From contig CAWIXS010000030.1 in the NCBI GenBank assembly GCA_963840075.1, forward strand, positions 1 through 64,000: DNA of 64,000 nt, in the 5' to 3' direction. The translations under genes and the position numbers were made by a program. Origin of the DNA: AWTP1-13 sp963840075. Its GTDB lineage: Bacteria > Pseudomonadota > Alphaproteobacteria > Rhizobiales > Hyphomicrobiaceae. The notes under the pieces were generated by a model that ran no database searches, was not told where the DNA came from, and saw only the letters and a list, made by a program, of their open reading frames with translations. Of this stretch, positions 46,947-55,797 are shown one piece after another. Position 1 is the first letter of the stretch; each line of letters starts with the position of its first letter.

Positions 46947-48197
46947 CTACACCGCCCGCAACAGCACGTGGCGCTTCCTGCCGAGCGAGAGCTTGATCAC
47001 GCCGTCGGCGAGGTCGCCCTTCGTCAGCCTTGCCGCCTCGTCCTTGACTGCCGCGTCGTTGACGCGCAGGCCGCCGCCGGCGATCTGGCGCCGTGCCTCG
47101 CCGTTGGACTTGACGAGGCCCGCCTTCACGAACGCCGCCAGCACGCCGAGGCCGCTCTCCAGCTCGCCGGCAGCGATCTCCACGCTGGGCAGACCCTGGG
47201 CCAGGGCCCCCTGCTCGAAGGTCTCCTGGGCCGTCCTGGCGGCCTGGACGGCCTTGTCGCGGCCGTGCAGCAGCGCCGTGACCTCGGTGGCCAGCACCTT
47301 CTTGGCGTCGTTGATCTCGGCGCCCTGCAACGCGGCGAGCTTGCCGATCTCGTCGAGCGGCAACATGGTAAACAGCTTGAGGAAGCGGGGCACGTCCGCA
47401 TCCTCCACGTTGCGCCAGTATTGCCAGAAGTCGTAGGCGCCGAGCATGTCCTCGTTCAGCCACACCGCGCCGGCGACGCTCTTGCCCATCTTGGCGCCCG
47501 ACGCGGTGGCCAGCAGCGGCGTGGTGAGGGCGTAGAGCTGGTGCGTCCCCATGCGCCGCCCGAGGTCGATGCCGGTGACGATGTTGCCCCACTGGTCGGA
47601 GGCGCCCATCTGCAGGTTGCAGCCGTGCCGCCGGGCGAGCACCACGAAATCGTAGGCCTGCAGCACCTGGTAGTTGAACTCGATGAAGCTCATCTCCTGG
47701 TCGCGCTCGAGCCGGCTCTTGACCGAATCCAGCGCCAGCATGCGGTTGACCGAGAAATGCCGGCCGACGTCGCGCAGCATCTCGATGTAGTTGAGCCTGG
47801 TCAGCCACTCCGCATTGTCGAGCATGAGGGCGTCGGTGCGGCCTTCTCCGAACGTCATCAGCTTGGCGCAGGCGCGCTGCATGCTGGCCTTGTTGGCCTC
47901 GATCTGCTCCAGGGCCAAGATCTTGCGCGTCTCGTCCTTGCCGGAGGGATCGCCGACGCGGGTGGTGCCGCCGCCCATCAGCACGACCGGCTTGTTGCCG
48001 GTGCGCTGCAGCCAGGCGAGCATCGTCAGAACGATCAGGTTGCCGACGTGGAACGACGGCGCCGTGCAGTCGAACCCGATGTAGCCGATGGCCGCGCCCT
48101 TGGCGGCGAGCGCGTCGAGCCCCTCGAGGTCGGACGCCTGGTGGATGAAGCCGCGCTCGTCGAGCACGTTGAGGAAATCGGACTTGAATTTCGCCAT
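46947..48197 (-). CDS. tyrS: tyrosyl-tRNA synthetase
   Basis: 416 aa class I synthetase. HIGH-like motif PSFHVGNLI, tyrosine pocket YQVLQAYDF and GASDQWGNIVTGIDLGRR, KMSKS-like SGAKMGKS, and a C-terminal S4 RNA-binding domain (KSNGEARRQIAGGGLRVND). It charges tRNA-Tyr. Divergent from anmK. Confidence 0.96.
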   Translation of the reverse strand: MAKFKSDFLNVLDERGFIHQASDLEGLDALAAKGAAIGYIGFDCTAPSFHVGNLIVLTMLAWLQRTGNKPVVLMGGGTTRVGDPSGKDETRKILALEQIEANKASMQRACAKLMTFGEGRTDALMLDNAEWLTRLNYIEMLRDVGRHFSVNRMLALDSVKSRLERDQEMSFIEFNYQVLQAYDFVVLARRHGCNLQMGASDQWGNIVTGIDLGRRMGTHQLYALTTPLLATASGAKMGKSVAGAVWLNEDMLGAYDFWQYWRNVEDADVPRFLKLFTMLPLDEIGKLAALQGAEINDAKKVLATEVTALLHGRDKAVQAARTAQETFEQGALAQGLPSVEIAAGELESGLGVLAAFVKAGLVKSNGEARRQIAGGGLRVNDAAVKDEAARLTKGDLADGVIKLSLGRKRHVLLRAV

Positions 48198-48303
48198 GAT
48201 CGGTGGCCGGCGGTTTGTGTGGAGCCGCGTCCGCGGCTAGGGTCCTCGAAGATGGCGGAACATGCACGAGGAAGCGCCTCGTGAGCAAGTCCAAGGGCAG
48301 GCG

Positions 48304-49407
48304 ATGAGCAAGATGCTGCGTGCCATCGGCCTGATGAGCGGCACCTCGATGGATGGCATCGACGTGGCGCTGATCGGCACCGACGGCGAGGACACGGTCG
48401 AGCGCGGGCCATCCGCCACTTTTGCCTATGGGCCGGACTTCCGGCGCCGTCTCGCTGCGGCCCTCGAGGATGCGCGCGGGCTGAGCGATCGCCACGCCCG
48501 GCCAGGCTGCCTCGGGGCGGTCGAGCGCGAGCTGACCGAGCGCCACGTTGCTGCGGTGCGGGCATTTCTCGCCGAACATGGGATTGACGCTGGCAGCGTG
48601 GCCGTGATCGGCTTCCACGGCCAGACCGTGCTGCATGCACCCGAGCGGCGCCTCACCGTCCAGCTCGGCGATGGGGCGACGCTGGCAAGGCTGTTGGGCG
48701 TCGACGTGGTCTACGATCTGCGCGCCGCCGACGTGGACGCCGGCGGCCAGGGGGCGCCGCTGGTCCCCGTCTACCACCGCGCGATGGCGGCGAGGCTGCC
48801 CGACCGGCCGGTCGCGGTCGTCAACGTCGGCGGCGTCGCCAACCTCACCTGGATCGGCCGCAACGGCTCGCTCATCGCGTTCGATACGGGGCCAGGCAAC
48901 GCGCTGATCGACGACTGGATGCTGCAGCACACGGGCACGGCGGTGGACGCCGCGGGCCAGACCGCGGCGAGCGGCAAGGTGGACGACGCTGCGCTGAATG
49001 CGCTGCTCATGAACCGCTACCTCGGCCGCGTGCCGCCGAAGTCCCTCGACCGCAACGCCTTTCGCCCCGATGCCGTGCGGGGCCTCTCGGTCGCCGACGG
49101 CGCGGCCACGCTGACGGCCTTCACGGCAGCAGCGATTGCGCGGGCGCGCGAGCACTTCCCGGAGGAGCCGGAGCTGTGGGTGATCTGCGGCGGCGGACGG
49201 CGCAACAAGACCCTCATGACGATGATCGCGGCGCAGGTGGCGAGCGCCGTGGTGCCGGCCGAGGCGGCCGGCTTCGACGGCGATGCGGCGGAGGCCGAGG
49301 CCTGGGCCTACCTTGCCGTGCGCGCGCTCAGGGGGCTGCCGATCACCTTTCCCGGCACCACCGGCGTTCCCGCGCCCATGAGGGGAGGCGTGCTGGCCAA
49401 AGCGTAG
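48304..49407 (+). CDS. anmK: anhydro-N-acetylmuramic acid kinase
   Basis: 367 aa from ATG 48304; an upstream in-frame ATG at 48262 would add 14 residues. ATPase fold motifs: AIGLMSGTSMDGIDVALIG, VIGFHGQTVLHAP, VVNVGGVANLTWIG and ICGGGRRNKTLM. It cleaves and phosphorylates anhydro-MurNAc to MurNAc-6-P, the substrate of MurQ encoded at 27213. Confidence 0.95.
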   Translation: MSKMLRAIGLMSGTSMDGIDVALIGTDGEDTVERGPSATFAYGPDFRRRLAAALEDARGLSDRHARPGCLGAVERELTERHVAAVRAFLAEHGIDAGSVAVIGFHGQTVLHAPERRLTVQLGDGATLARLLGVDVVYDLRAADVDAGGQGAPLVPVYHRAMAARLPDRPVAVVNVGGVANLTWIGRNGSLIAFDTGPGNALIDDWMLQHTGTAVDAAGQTAASGKVDDAALNALLMNRYLGRVPPKSLDRNAFRPDAVRGLSVADGAATLTAFTAAAIARAREHFPEEPELWVICGGGRRNKTLMTMIAAQVASAVVPAEAAGFDGDAAEAEAWAYLAVRALRGLPITFPGTTGVPAPMRGGVLAKA

Positions 49408-49516
49408 GGTGCAATCGTGCATCAGCGCGATTGCACCGAGCCACCTCACGGCAACCGGCGTCGGCCGGGAAGAGGTCGCATCGGTGCAATGCGGCTATCG
49501 CCTTATTGCACCCTAC
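49404..49516. repeat. palindromic intergenic repeat, family B (copy 2)
   Basis: GTAGGGTGCAAT at 49404 and ATTGCACCCTAC at 49505 frame a centre containing ATTGCACCGAG and CATCGGTGCAATGCGG. The 3' half from 49459 is nearly identical to copy 3. It overlaps the last bases of anmK and the first of the convergent TPR gene. Confidence 0.85.
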
Positions 49517-50070
49517 GGCTGCGCGCCGAGCCGCTCCAGGGCCTTGCGCGCCTCCTCGGCGTTGGCATCGTTGGGGTTCAGCGCGATCACCCTGCGGAAA
49601 TCGGCGACGGCCTCCTCGCGCCGGCCCAGGGCCTCGAGGATATTGCCGCGGGTGTCCAGCGCGAAGGTATTGTCGGGACGCAGCTGCAGCGAGCGCTCGG
49701 CATCGGGCAGGCCTTGCGCCGCCTTGCCGGTCTTGAAGTAGGCCCACGCGCGGTTGTTGTAGACGACGGCCATCGAGGCGCCGGCGCTCGGCGGGCTGAG
49801 GTCGATTGCGATGGTGAGATCGCGGATGGCACGCTCGTACTCGCTCCTGGCGATGTAGGCGGTGCCGCGGTTGACATACGCCCACACCGCCCCAGGATCG
49901 CGATCGATGACGGCGGAGCACCCCCGTATCTTCGTCTCAGGGTCCGTGCCCTTCACGCACTCCAGCGCCGGATCTGCCTGCGCCAGCGCAACGGTCGCGC
50001 CCGCCGCCAGCACCAGTCCGACGAGCAGGACCTTGCGGACCGCACCGGTCCTGCGCGCGTGAACGGCCAT
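49513..50070 (-). CDS. TPR-repeat periplasmic protein
   Basis: 185 aa. N-terminal signal peptide (VLLVGLVLAAGATVALAQA) and then three to four tetratricopeptide repeats: AVWAYVNRGTAYIARSEYE, AVVYNNRAWAYFKTGKAAQ, TFALDTRGNILEALGRREE. Likely a periplasmic scaffold; no partner is evident. The preceding gene on the other side, the dehydrogenase, is on the same strand 30 bases away. Confidence 0.88.
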   Translation of the reverse strand: MAVHARRTGAVRKVLLVGLVLAAGATVALAQADPALECVKGTDPETKIRGCSAVIDRDPGAVWAYVNRGTAYIARSEYERAIRDLTIAIDLSPPSAGASMAVVYNNRAWAYFKTGKAAQGLPDAERSLQLRPDNTFALDTRGNILEALGRREEAVADFRRVIALNPNDANAEEARKALERLGAQP

Positions 50071-50100
50071 GTCCGACCTCCGGCTGCTGCTGCGCCCGCC

Positions 50101-51159
50101 TCAGTAGCCGCGCTCCCAGTCGAGGACGTTCTGCAGGGGCTTGCCGGCGACATAGGCGGCAAGGTTGTCGCAGAACAATTCGACGCCGCGATGGCGGTCC
50201 TCGTCGGTCGCGTTCGCGATGTGGGGGGTGATGAGCACGCGCGGGTCCGACCACAGACGCTGATCCGGCGCGTGCTCGAACTCGCCCACGTAGACATCGA
50301 GGGCGGCACCGCGCAGATGGTCGCGCTGCAGCGCCGCGATCAGGGCCTCCTCGTCGATGATCTCGCCGCGCGCCACGTTGACGATCACGCTGCCCGGCCG
50401 CATGGCGGCAAAGCGCGCCTCGTTGAAGAGGCGCGTCGTCGCGGGCGTCCAATGGCAGCAGACGGCGACGAAGTGGCTCTCCGCCAGCATGCGGTCGAGC
50501 TCGCCGGGGCCGGCCAGCTCACTGAACCCCTGAGGCAGCGGCTCGCCCGGGCGCGGGTTGCGCCGGGTGCCGATGACGCGCATGCCGAGGGCGGCGCAGA
50601 GCCGGCCGACCTCGAGGCCGATGCCGCCGGCGCCCACCACGCACACCGTCTTGCCCTCGACCTGCAGCGCCCGGTAGGCGCGGAAGTCGAACGCCTTGGC
50701 GTCGCGGTCGACTTCGGCGCGGTGCAGACCCTTGGCGAAGTAGAGGATGGTGCCGACGGTGTACTCCGCCATCGCCAGGACGTTGCCGAGGCCGCGCGAG
50801 GTGGTGACGATCACCTCGCTGCCCCACAGGTCGCCGAGCAACAGGTTGCTGGCGCCCGCCGGCCGCTGGTGGAACCACTTGAGGCTCGGCGAGCGGGCGC
50901 GCAGGTCGAGCGGGAACGGCCAGCTGCCGAAGATCACCTCGGCCTCGGCGAGCAGCCGGTCGCGCTCCTCGCGCGTCCCCGAGCCGTTGGCATTGCGGCC
51001 GAGATAGCGCTCCGAGGCGAAGGCGGGCCACGTCTCCCGGATCTCGCCGTCGTACCAGCCTCCGGCGTCGGTCAGCTTGATCGCCGGATCGACGGCCTCG
51101 ATCCGCGCGCGGTCCGCGCTGCTGATGCGTATGATGGTGAGGACGTTGATGGTTCGCAT
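50101..51159 (-). CDS. D-2-hydroxyacid dehydrogenase family protein
   Basis: 352 aa NAD(P)-dependent reductase. Rossmann motif VVGAGGIGLEVGRLCAALG, catalytic Arg in VNVARGEIIDEEAL, Glu in DVYVGEFEH, and catalytic His in VLITPHIANATDEDR. The substrate (glyoxylate, hydroxypyruvate or another 2-oxoacid) cannot be read from the sequence. Start 51159 chosen at the first Met of the N-terminal domain (MRTINVLTIIRIS). Confidence 0.87.
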   Translation of the reverse strand: MRTINVLTIIRISSADRARIEAVDPAIKLTDAGGWYDGEIRETWPAFASERYLGRNANGSGTREERDRLLAEAEVIFGSWPFPLDLRARSPSLKWFHQRPAGASNLLLGDLWGSEVIVTTSRGLGNVLAMAEYTVGTILYFAKGLHRAEVDRDAKAFDFRAYRALQVEGKTVCVVGAGGIGLEVGRLCAALGMRVIGTRRNPRPGEPLPQGFSELAGPGELDRMLAESHFVAVCCHWTPATTRLFNEARFAAMRPGSVIVNVARGEIIDEEALIAALQRDHLRGAALDVYVGEFEHAPDQRLWSDPRVLITPHIANATDEDRHRGVELFCDNLAAYVAGKPLQNVLDWERGY

Positions 51160-51250
51160 GCGCTCCTGCCCCGAGGCGACGGTCAGTTTCCTGCGCCGCG
51201 CAAGATGCACGGATTCCGCCTCTATCTCCAGGCGGAGGGCAGGAAGGCAG

Positions 51251-52507
51251 TCATGCTTTTCTGGCGATGAACAGGCCGGAGCGGGTTTGCACAACGAATG
51301 CGCCGGCCGACTGAATTTCGTGCTGCACGCGCCCACGCAGCTCCTCGAGCCGGTCGCCGACGATCCTCGCTTTCGCGGCGTCGAAGGAGAGCACGTACCG
51401 CACCACCGCCTCGGGCTCGGTGATGCGGAGGCTGCTGCGCTTTTCGTGCACGGCAATGCCGTCGAAGAACGGGCCGAGCTGGCCCATGCCGTTCTCCAGC
51501 GAGAAGGCGAGCCGGCTCCTCACCGGGGATGCCTCGCCGAGGTATTCGTTGACGAGGGCGTCGATCTCTCCGACATGCGCTTCGCCGTTGGTGGCGGCAA
51601 ACAGCGCGCCGCCCGGCTTCAGGACGCGGCGGATCTCGGCAACGGCGCGCGGACGGTCCGGGACATGGTAGAGCATCCAGCTGGCGATCACGGCGTCGAA
51701 GCCGGCGTCGGGCAGAGCGAGCGCCTGCACGTCCATCCGGCGTACCCGGAACCGCGCGTCGCTCCCGAGCGCGGCGGCGGCCTCGCCGGCCATTCCCGGC
51801 ATCAGGTCCGTGAGCAGAACGCGCCACGACCGCGGCACGCGCGCGAGATTGCTCCTCCACATCCAGCCCGGGCCGCAGCCGACCTCCAGAACGTCGGCAT
51901 CGGCCGGGATGGTCGCGAGCATCAGATCGAGGACCTCGCGCGGGCCGAGCCCGGGTCCCGTCGCGAACCGGTAGATGGCGGCGCGTGCCTCGAGGTTGGA
52001 AGAGTCCTTGTACTGGGTCTCCAGCCCGGACATGGCCCTGGCTCCGCCCCTGTCATCTTGCGTAGTCTCCAGACTCCATCGGTAGATCACAGTGGGGTGG
52101 CCGAGACGCGGATGTGGCGCCATGCTGCCGCGTACAAACCCCTCGCGCTCGTAGAACCTGCAGGCACGCGTATTGGCGACCGCCGTCCTCAACCAGAAGC
52201 CGGTCGGCATGCGCCCCTTGGCAAAATCGAGCAGACACCTGCCGATCCCCCTTCCCTGGCAGGACGGCGCAACAAACAGTTGATCAAGGCAATGATCGTC
52301 TTCCCTCAGTGCCACAAAGCCGAGGAGGTCAGCCTTCGAGTGGGCCAGGAACACGCGCCATCCCGCGCACAACTCACGCGGAATGCGCACGCGCAACTCC
52401 TCGAGCGTCGCCGGGCTGGCGACGGACAATCCTGTCGACTGCCAGCCTTCCAGCCAAAGCTGAGCGAGGGCACCGAGGTCTTCCTCCCCGTACGGCCGAA
52501 TGTCCAT
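51251..52507 (-). CDS. GNAT acetyltransferase and SAM methyltransferase in one frame
   Basis: One continuous frame of 418 aa. Residues 1-160 form a GNAT domain (MDIRPYGEEDLGALAQLW, the acetyl-CoA loop LFVAPSCQGRGIGRCLLDFA, then FYEREGF). Residues about 180-418 form a class-I methyltransferase (ADVLEVGCGPGWMWRSNLAR, FDAVIASWMLYHVPDRPRAV). The linker contains Met-Ser-Gly-Leu-Glu-Thr, which would be a natural methyltransferase start, so either two genes merged by loss of a stop or a genuine two-domain enzyme is possible. No substrate clue. Confidence 0.8.
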   Translation of the reverse strand: MDIRPYGEEDLGALAQLWLEGWQSTGLSVASPATLEELRVRIPRELCAGWRVFLAHSKADLLGFVALREDDHCLDQLFVAPSCQGRGIGRCLLDFAKGRMPTGFWLRTAVANTRACRFYEREGFVRGSMAPHPRLGHPTVIYRWSLETTQDDRGGARAMSGLETQYKDSSNLEARAAIYRFATGPGLGPREVLDLMLATIPADADVLEVGCGPGWMWRSNLARVPRSWRVLLTDLMPGMAGEAAAALGSDARFRVRRMDVQALALPDAGFDAVIASWMLYHVPDRPRAVAEIRRVLKPGGALFAATNGEAHVGEIDALVNEYLGEASPVRSRLAFSLENGMGQLGPFFDGIAVHEKRSSLRITEPEAVVRYVLSFDAAKARIVGDRLEELRGRVQHEIQSAGAFVVQTRSGLFIARKA

Positions 52508-52590
52508 CGCATGCCAAACCCAGCTACGGCACCGGCATCTTTCTGAACTGAACGGGCGTCGTTCAAGTCCGAGCCAGGCTCTCCACAATC

Positions 52591-52649
52591 GGCGTCGGCT
52601 GGGAAGCGGTTGCATCGGTGCAATGCCGCTTCGCAGCATTGCACCCTAC
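52591..52649. repeat. palindromic intergenic repeat, family B (copy 3, partial)
   Basis: Corresponds to the 3' half of copy 2: GGCGTCGGCTGGGAAGCGGT, then CATCGGTGCAATGCCG and ATTGCACCCTAC. It ends three bases before the stop codon of the first tctC gene. Confidence 0.8.
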
Positions 52650-52652
52650 GAC

Positions 52653-53654
52653 TTACCGCTTCTCGATCTTGTTCTTGGCGATCACGTCGGCCCACTTGGC
52701 GATGTCGCTCTTGAAGAAGGTCGTCATGCCCTCGGGCGAGGTGGGGTCGGCCAGGATGCCCAGCGACAGCAGGCGCTGCTTCAAGGCGGGGTCGGCGAGC
52801 ACCTCGGCGGTCGCCTTGTTGAGCTTCGCGACGATGTCGGGGGGCGTGCCGGTCTTCACGAACAGGCCGTTCCATGCGGTCGTCTCGTAATCGCCGGCGC
52901 CGGCCTCCCTGGCGGTCGGAACGTCGGGCAGCAGCGGGAAGCGCTTGCCGGCCGAGGTGGCGAGGGCCCGCACCTTGCCGTCGTCGAGGTTGCCCCGGAT
53001 GGCCGCGTAGGCGTCGATCGCCGCGTCGATGTCGCCGCGCAGCAGCGCCACCAGCAGGTCGCCCGAGTTGCGGAAGGGAACCCACTGGAACTCGATGCCG
53101 GCGGTCGACTTCAGGAGCATCGCCGAGAGATGCTGGGTGCTGCCGGGATTGACGGTGCCGACGTTGAGCTTCTTGGGATCGGCGCGCGCCGCCTCGAGGA
53201 GGTCGGCCAGCGTGCGGTAGGGCGAGTTGGCGCCGACGGCGATGAAGAACTCGAAGGCGCCGAGCTTGGAGACCGGCGCGAAATCGGCAAGCGGGTCGAA
53301 GGTGAGGTTCTTGAACAGGCTGACGCTGATCGAGGTGCCGTTGGTCAAGAGCGCCAGCGTGTGTCCGTCGGCCGGAGCGGAAAGCACCGCGCGCGCCGCT
53401 GAGATGCCGCCGCCGCCGGGGTTGTTCTCCACGACCACCCGCTGCCCGAGCTTCTCGCCGAGCCTCTCGGCCACCAGCCGGGCGGTGGTGTCGCCGACGC
53501 CACCGGGGCCGAACGCCACCACGAACCGGATCGGCTGGGTCGGGTAGGCCTGCTGTCCCTGGGCGGTCGCCGCCACAGGGATCGCCGTCGCCAGGGCCAC
53601 GCCGGCCAGCGCCAGCACCAGCCTCCTCGTGGGGACTGCCATCGAGCCGAACAT
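52653..53654 (-). CDS. TctC/Bug-family tripartite tricarboxylate receptor, copy 1
   Basis: 333 aa, start 53654 with GGGGAGG upstream. Signal peptide (LVLALAGVALATAIPVAATAQG), then the Bug-protein fold: YPTQPIRFVVAFGPGGVGDTTARLVAERL, VVVENNPGGGG, TLALLTNGTSISVS, and NPGSTQHLSAMLLKSTAGIEF. It binds a carboxylate in the periplasm. No tctAB transporter genes follow, as is usual for the large Bug family. A paralogue lies 52 bases upstream. Confidence 0.92.
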   Translation of the reverse strand: MFGSMAVPTRRLVLALAGVALATAIPVAATAQGQQAYPTQPIRFVVAFGPGGVGDTTARLVAERLGEKLGQRVVVENNPGGGGISAARAVLSAPADGHTLALLTNGTSISVSLFKNLTFDPLADFAPVSKLGAFEFFIAVGANSPYRTLADLLEAARADPKKLNVGTVNPGSTQHLSAMLLKSTAGIEFQWVPFRNSGDLLVALLRGDIDAAIDAYAAIRGNLDDGKVRALATSAGKRFPLLPDVPTAREAGAGDYETTAWNGLFVKTGTPPDIVAKLNKATAEVLADPALKQRLLSLGILADPTSPEGMTTFFKSDIAKWADVIAKNKIEKR

Positions 53655-53706
53655 TTTTCCTCCCCTTCGTTGTCGCTTGACCTGAGTGTTGGTAGAGCGC
53701 GACGCC

Positions 53707-54465
53707 TCAGCGCCTCTCGGTCTTGGCCTTGGCGATGCCATCGGCGGTCCTGGCGATGTCGCCCTCGAAGTGGGCGACGAGCGCCTCGGGCGTGGTGGGG
53801 TCGCCGTTGATGCCCATGTCGAGCAGGCGCTCCCTGAGGTCCGGATCGACCAGCGTCTCGGCCGCGGCCTTGTTGAGCTGCGCAACGATGCTCTTGAAAG
53901 GCACCCACTGGAACTCGATGCCGGCGGTCGATTTCAACAGCATCGCCGAGAGATGCTGGGTGCTGCCCGGATTGATGGTGCCGATGTTGAGCTTGCCGGG
54001 ATTGTCGCGCGCCTCCTTGACGAGGTCTGCGAGCTTGGCGAAGCGCGAGCCGCTCTTCACGGCGATGAAGAACTCGAAGAAGCCGGGCTTCGACACCGGG
54101 GCATAGTCGGCGATGGGATCGAACGGCAGGCTCTTGAACAGGCTGACGCTGATCGAGGCGCCGTTGGCCAGGAGCGCCAGGGTATACCCGTCGGCCGGGC
54201 CCGACAGCGCCGCAGCGATGCCGCCGCCGCCGGGGACGTTCTCGACCACGACGCGCTGTCCGAGCCGTTTGGAGAGCCCCTCGGCCACGAGACGCGAGGT
54301 GGTATCGCCGACACCGCCGGGGCCGAACGCGACCACGCAGCGGAGAGGCCGGGCAGGATAGGCCTGCTGCGCCTGTGCGGTCCCCGCCAGGTGAGCTGAC
54401 GCTGTCAGAACCAGGCCTGCCAGCGCCAGCGCTGCCCGACTTGCGACTGCTGCTGAGCCAAGCAT
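53707..54465 (-). pseudogene. TctC/Bug-family receptor, copy 2, internally deleted
   Basis: 252 aa, start 54465 with AGGAGG upstream. It aligns with copy 1 through QHLSAMLLKSTAGIEFQWVPF and then jumps directly to IVAQLNKAAAETLVDPDLRE, so about 80 residues in the middle (second lobe, including the PTAREAG region) are missing while the frame is kept. The signal peptide and first lobe are intact, but the ligand cleft cannot form normally, so it is probably non-functional. It is eight bases downstream of the monooxygenase gene. Confidence 0.8.
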
Positions 54466-54473
54466 CTGTCCTC

Positions 54474-55677
54474 CTATTGCCGAGTGGCCGCCGCGCCTGC
54501 TGTCTCGCTCACCGCAGGATGGTCGGCCGGCTTGTCGAGGTCGGCGTGCCAGGCATCGTAGCCGTAGAGCCAGGCGGTGTCGGAGCTGCCCTCCCGCATC
54601 CAGGTATTGGCGCTCGAGATCGCCTGGATCAGCGACGTGCGCGGCTTGCGGTGCGCCTCGTAGCGCCGCAGCGCACCTTCGATGTCCGCACCGCGGGCCC
54701 CGGCGAGGCAGCGCGCGAGCACCGCCGCATCCTCGATGGCGGTTGCGCCACCCTGCGCCATGTAGGGCGTCATGGGATGCGCCGCATCGCCCAGCAGCAC
54801 GACGCAGCCCTCGCTCCAGCGCGCGAGCGGCTCGCGCTCCAGGATCGCCCACTTGTGGCAGTCGGGGCAGGCCTCGAGTACAGCTCGCACGTCGGGGTGG
54901 AAGCCCGCGTAGGCGGCGCGCAGCTCCTCGACATCGCCCTTGGCCGACCAGGACTTCGCGCGTGACCCATCCGGCCGGCTCCGGCACGCTGGTGACGAAG
55001 TAGACCTCGCTGCGCTCGCGCTTGGTGTAGTAGATGACGATGTGGCGATCGGGGGCCCACCACTTGGTGCGCGAGGGCCCGATGTCGCGGCCCTGCATCA
55101 GCTCGGCCGGGAACACCGCGCGGTAGGCGATCCGCCCCTTGTGGATCGGCGCATCGGGCCCCACGACCAAGTCGCGCACCGCGGAGTGGACGCCATCGGC
55201 GCCGACGACGACGTCGGCCTCCGCCCGGCTGCCGTCGGCGAAGGCGAGCGACACGGAGCCCGCCCCCTGGTCGAGCCCGACGAGCCTGCGGCCCAGGTGG
55301 AAGATCTCCGCGGGAAGCCCCGAGCGCAGCGCGTCGTGCAGGTCCGCCCGGTGCATGCACAGGTAGGGCGCACCGTAGAGGCTCTCCGGCATCGGCAGCT
55401 CGCGCGTGACCTCGCCCGTGTCCCAGACCCGGTTGAGGTGGGAGTAGGGCGCAAACGAGGTACGGCGCACGCGCTCCTCGACGCCGATCTGGCGCAGCAC
55501 CTGCATGGAGTTCGGCATCATCTGGATGCCGGCGCCGATGTGGGCAAAGCGCTGGGCCTGCTCGTAGATGCGCGCCTCCATGCCGAGCCGCCGCAGGGTC
55601 GCGGCAAGCGCGAGGCCGCCGATGCCGGCGCCGACGATGGCAATGGAAAGCTTGTCCCTGCCCTTGTCCCTGCCCAT
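54474..55677 (-). pseudogene. FAD-dependent aromatic monooxygenase, frameshifted
   Basis: Salicylate/6-hydroxynicotinate-hydroxylase-like flavoprotein of about 400 aa. Visible are the FAD dinucleotide motif IAIVGAGIGGLALAATLRRLG, VVVGADGVHSAVRDLV (DG motif), and, in the second frame, VVLLGDAAHPMTPYMAQGG (GD motif). The break is at about 54955 beside TT: one extra base separates GWVTRE from SWSAKGDVEELRAAYAGFHP. Without correction the first frame runs on into the tctC gene. Located with the tctC pair, suggesting uptake and hydroxylation of an aromatic acid. Confidence 0.85.
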
Positions 55678-55797
55678 GGCTGCCCACCCGCGCAACGCGT
55701 CCCTCCGGCCGAACCGTCGCATTGAAGGACGGCGCGGGCCCGTGTGCAAGCCGAACCGCGTCCTGGGGCCGGGATCAGGGCCAGGCTGGGGCCGGGC

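Noticed and set aside
49417..51270. Long open frame on the plus strand opposite the TPR and dehydrogenase genes
   Set aside because: The translation is rich in His, Arg, Gly and Asp with no domain, while the minus strand encodes recognisable proteins; it is a GC-driven antisense frame.
53707..55749. Monooxygenase-TctC fusion protein
   Set aside because: The single long frame arises from a frameshift at about 54955; the true monooxygenase end and a separate tctC start with its own ribosome-binding site are visible.
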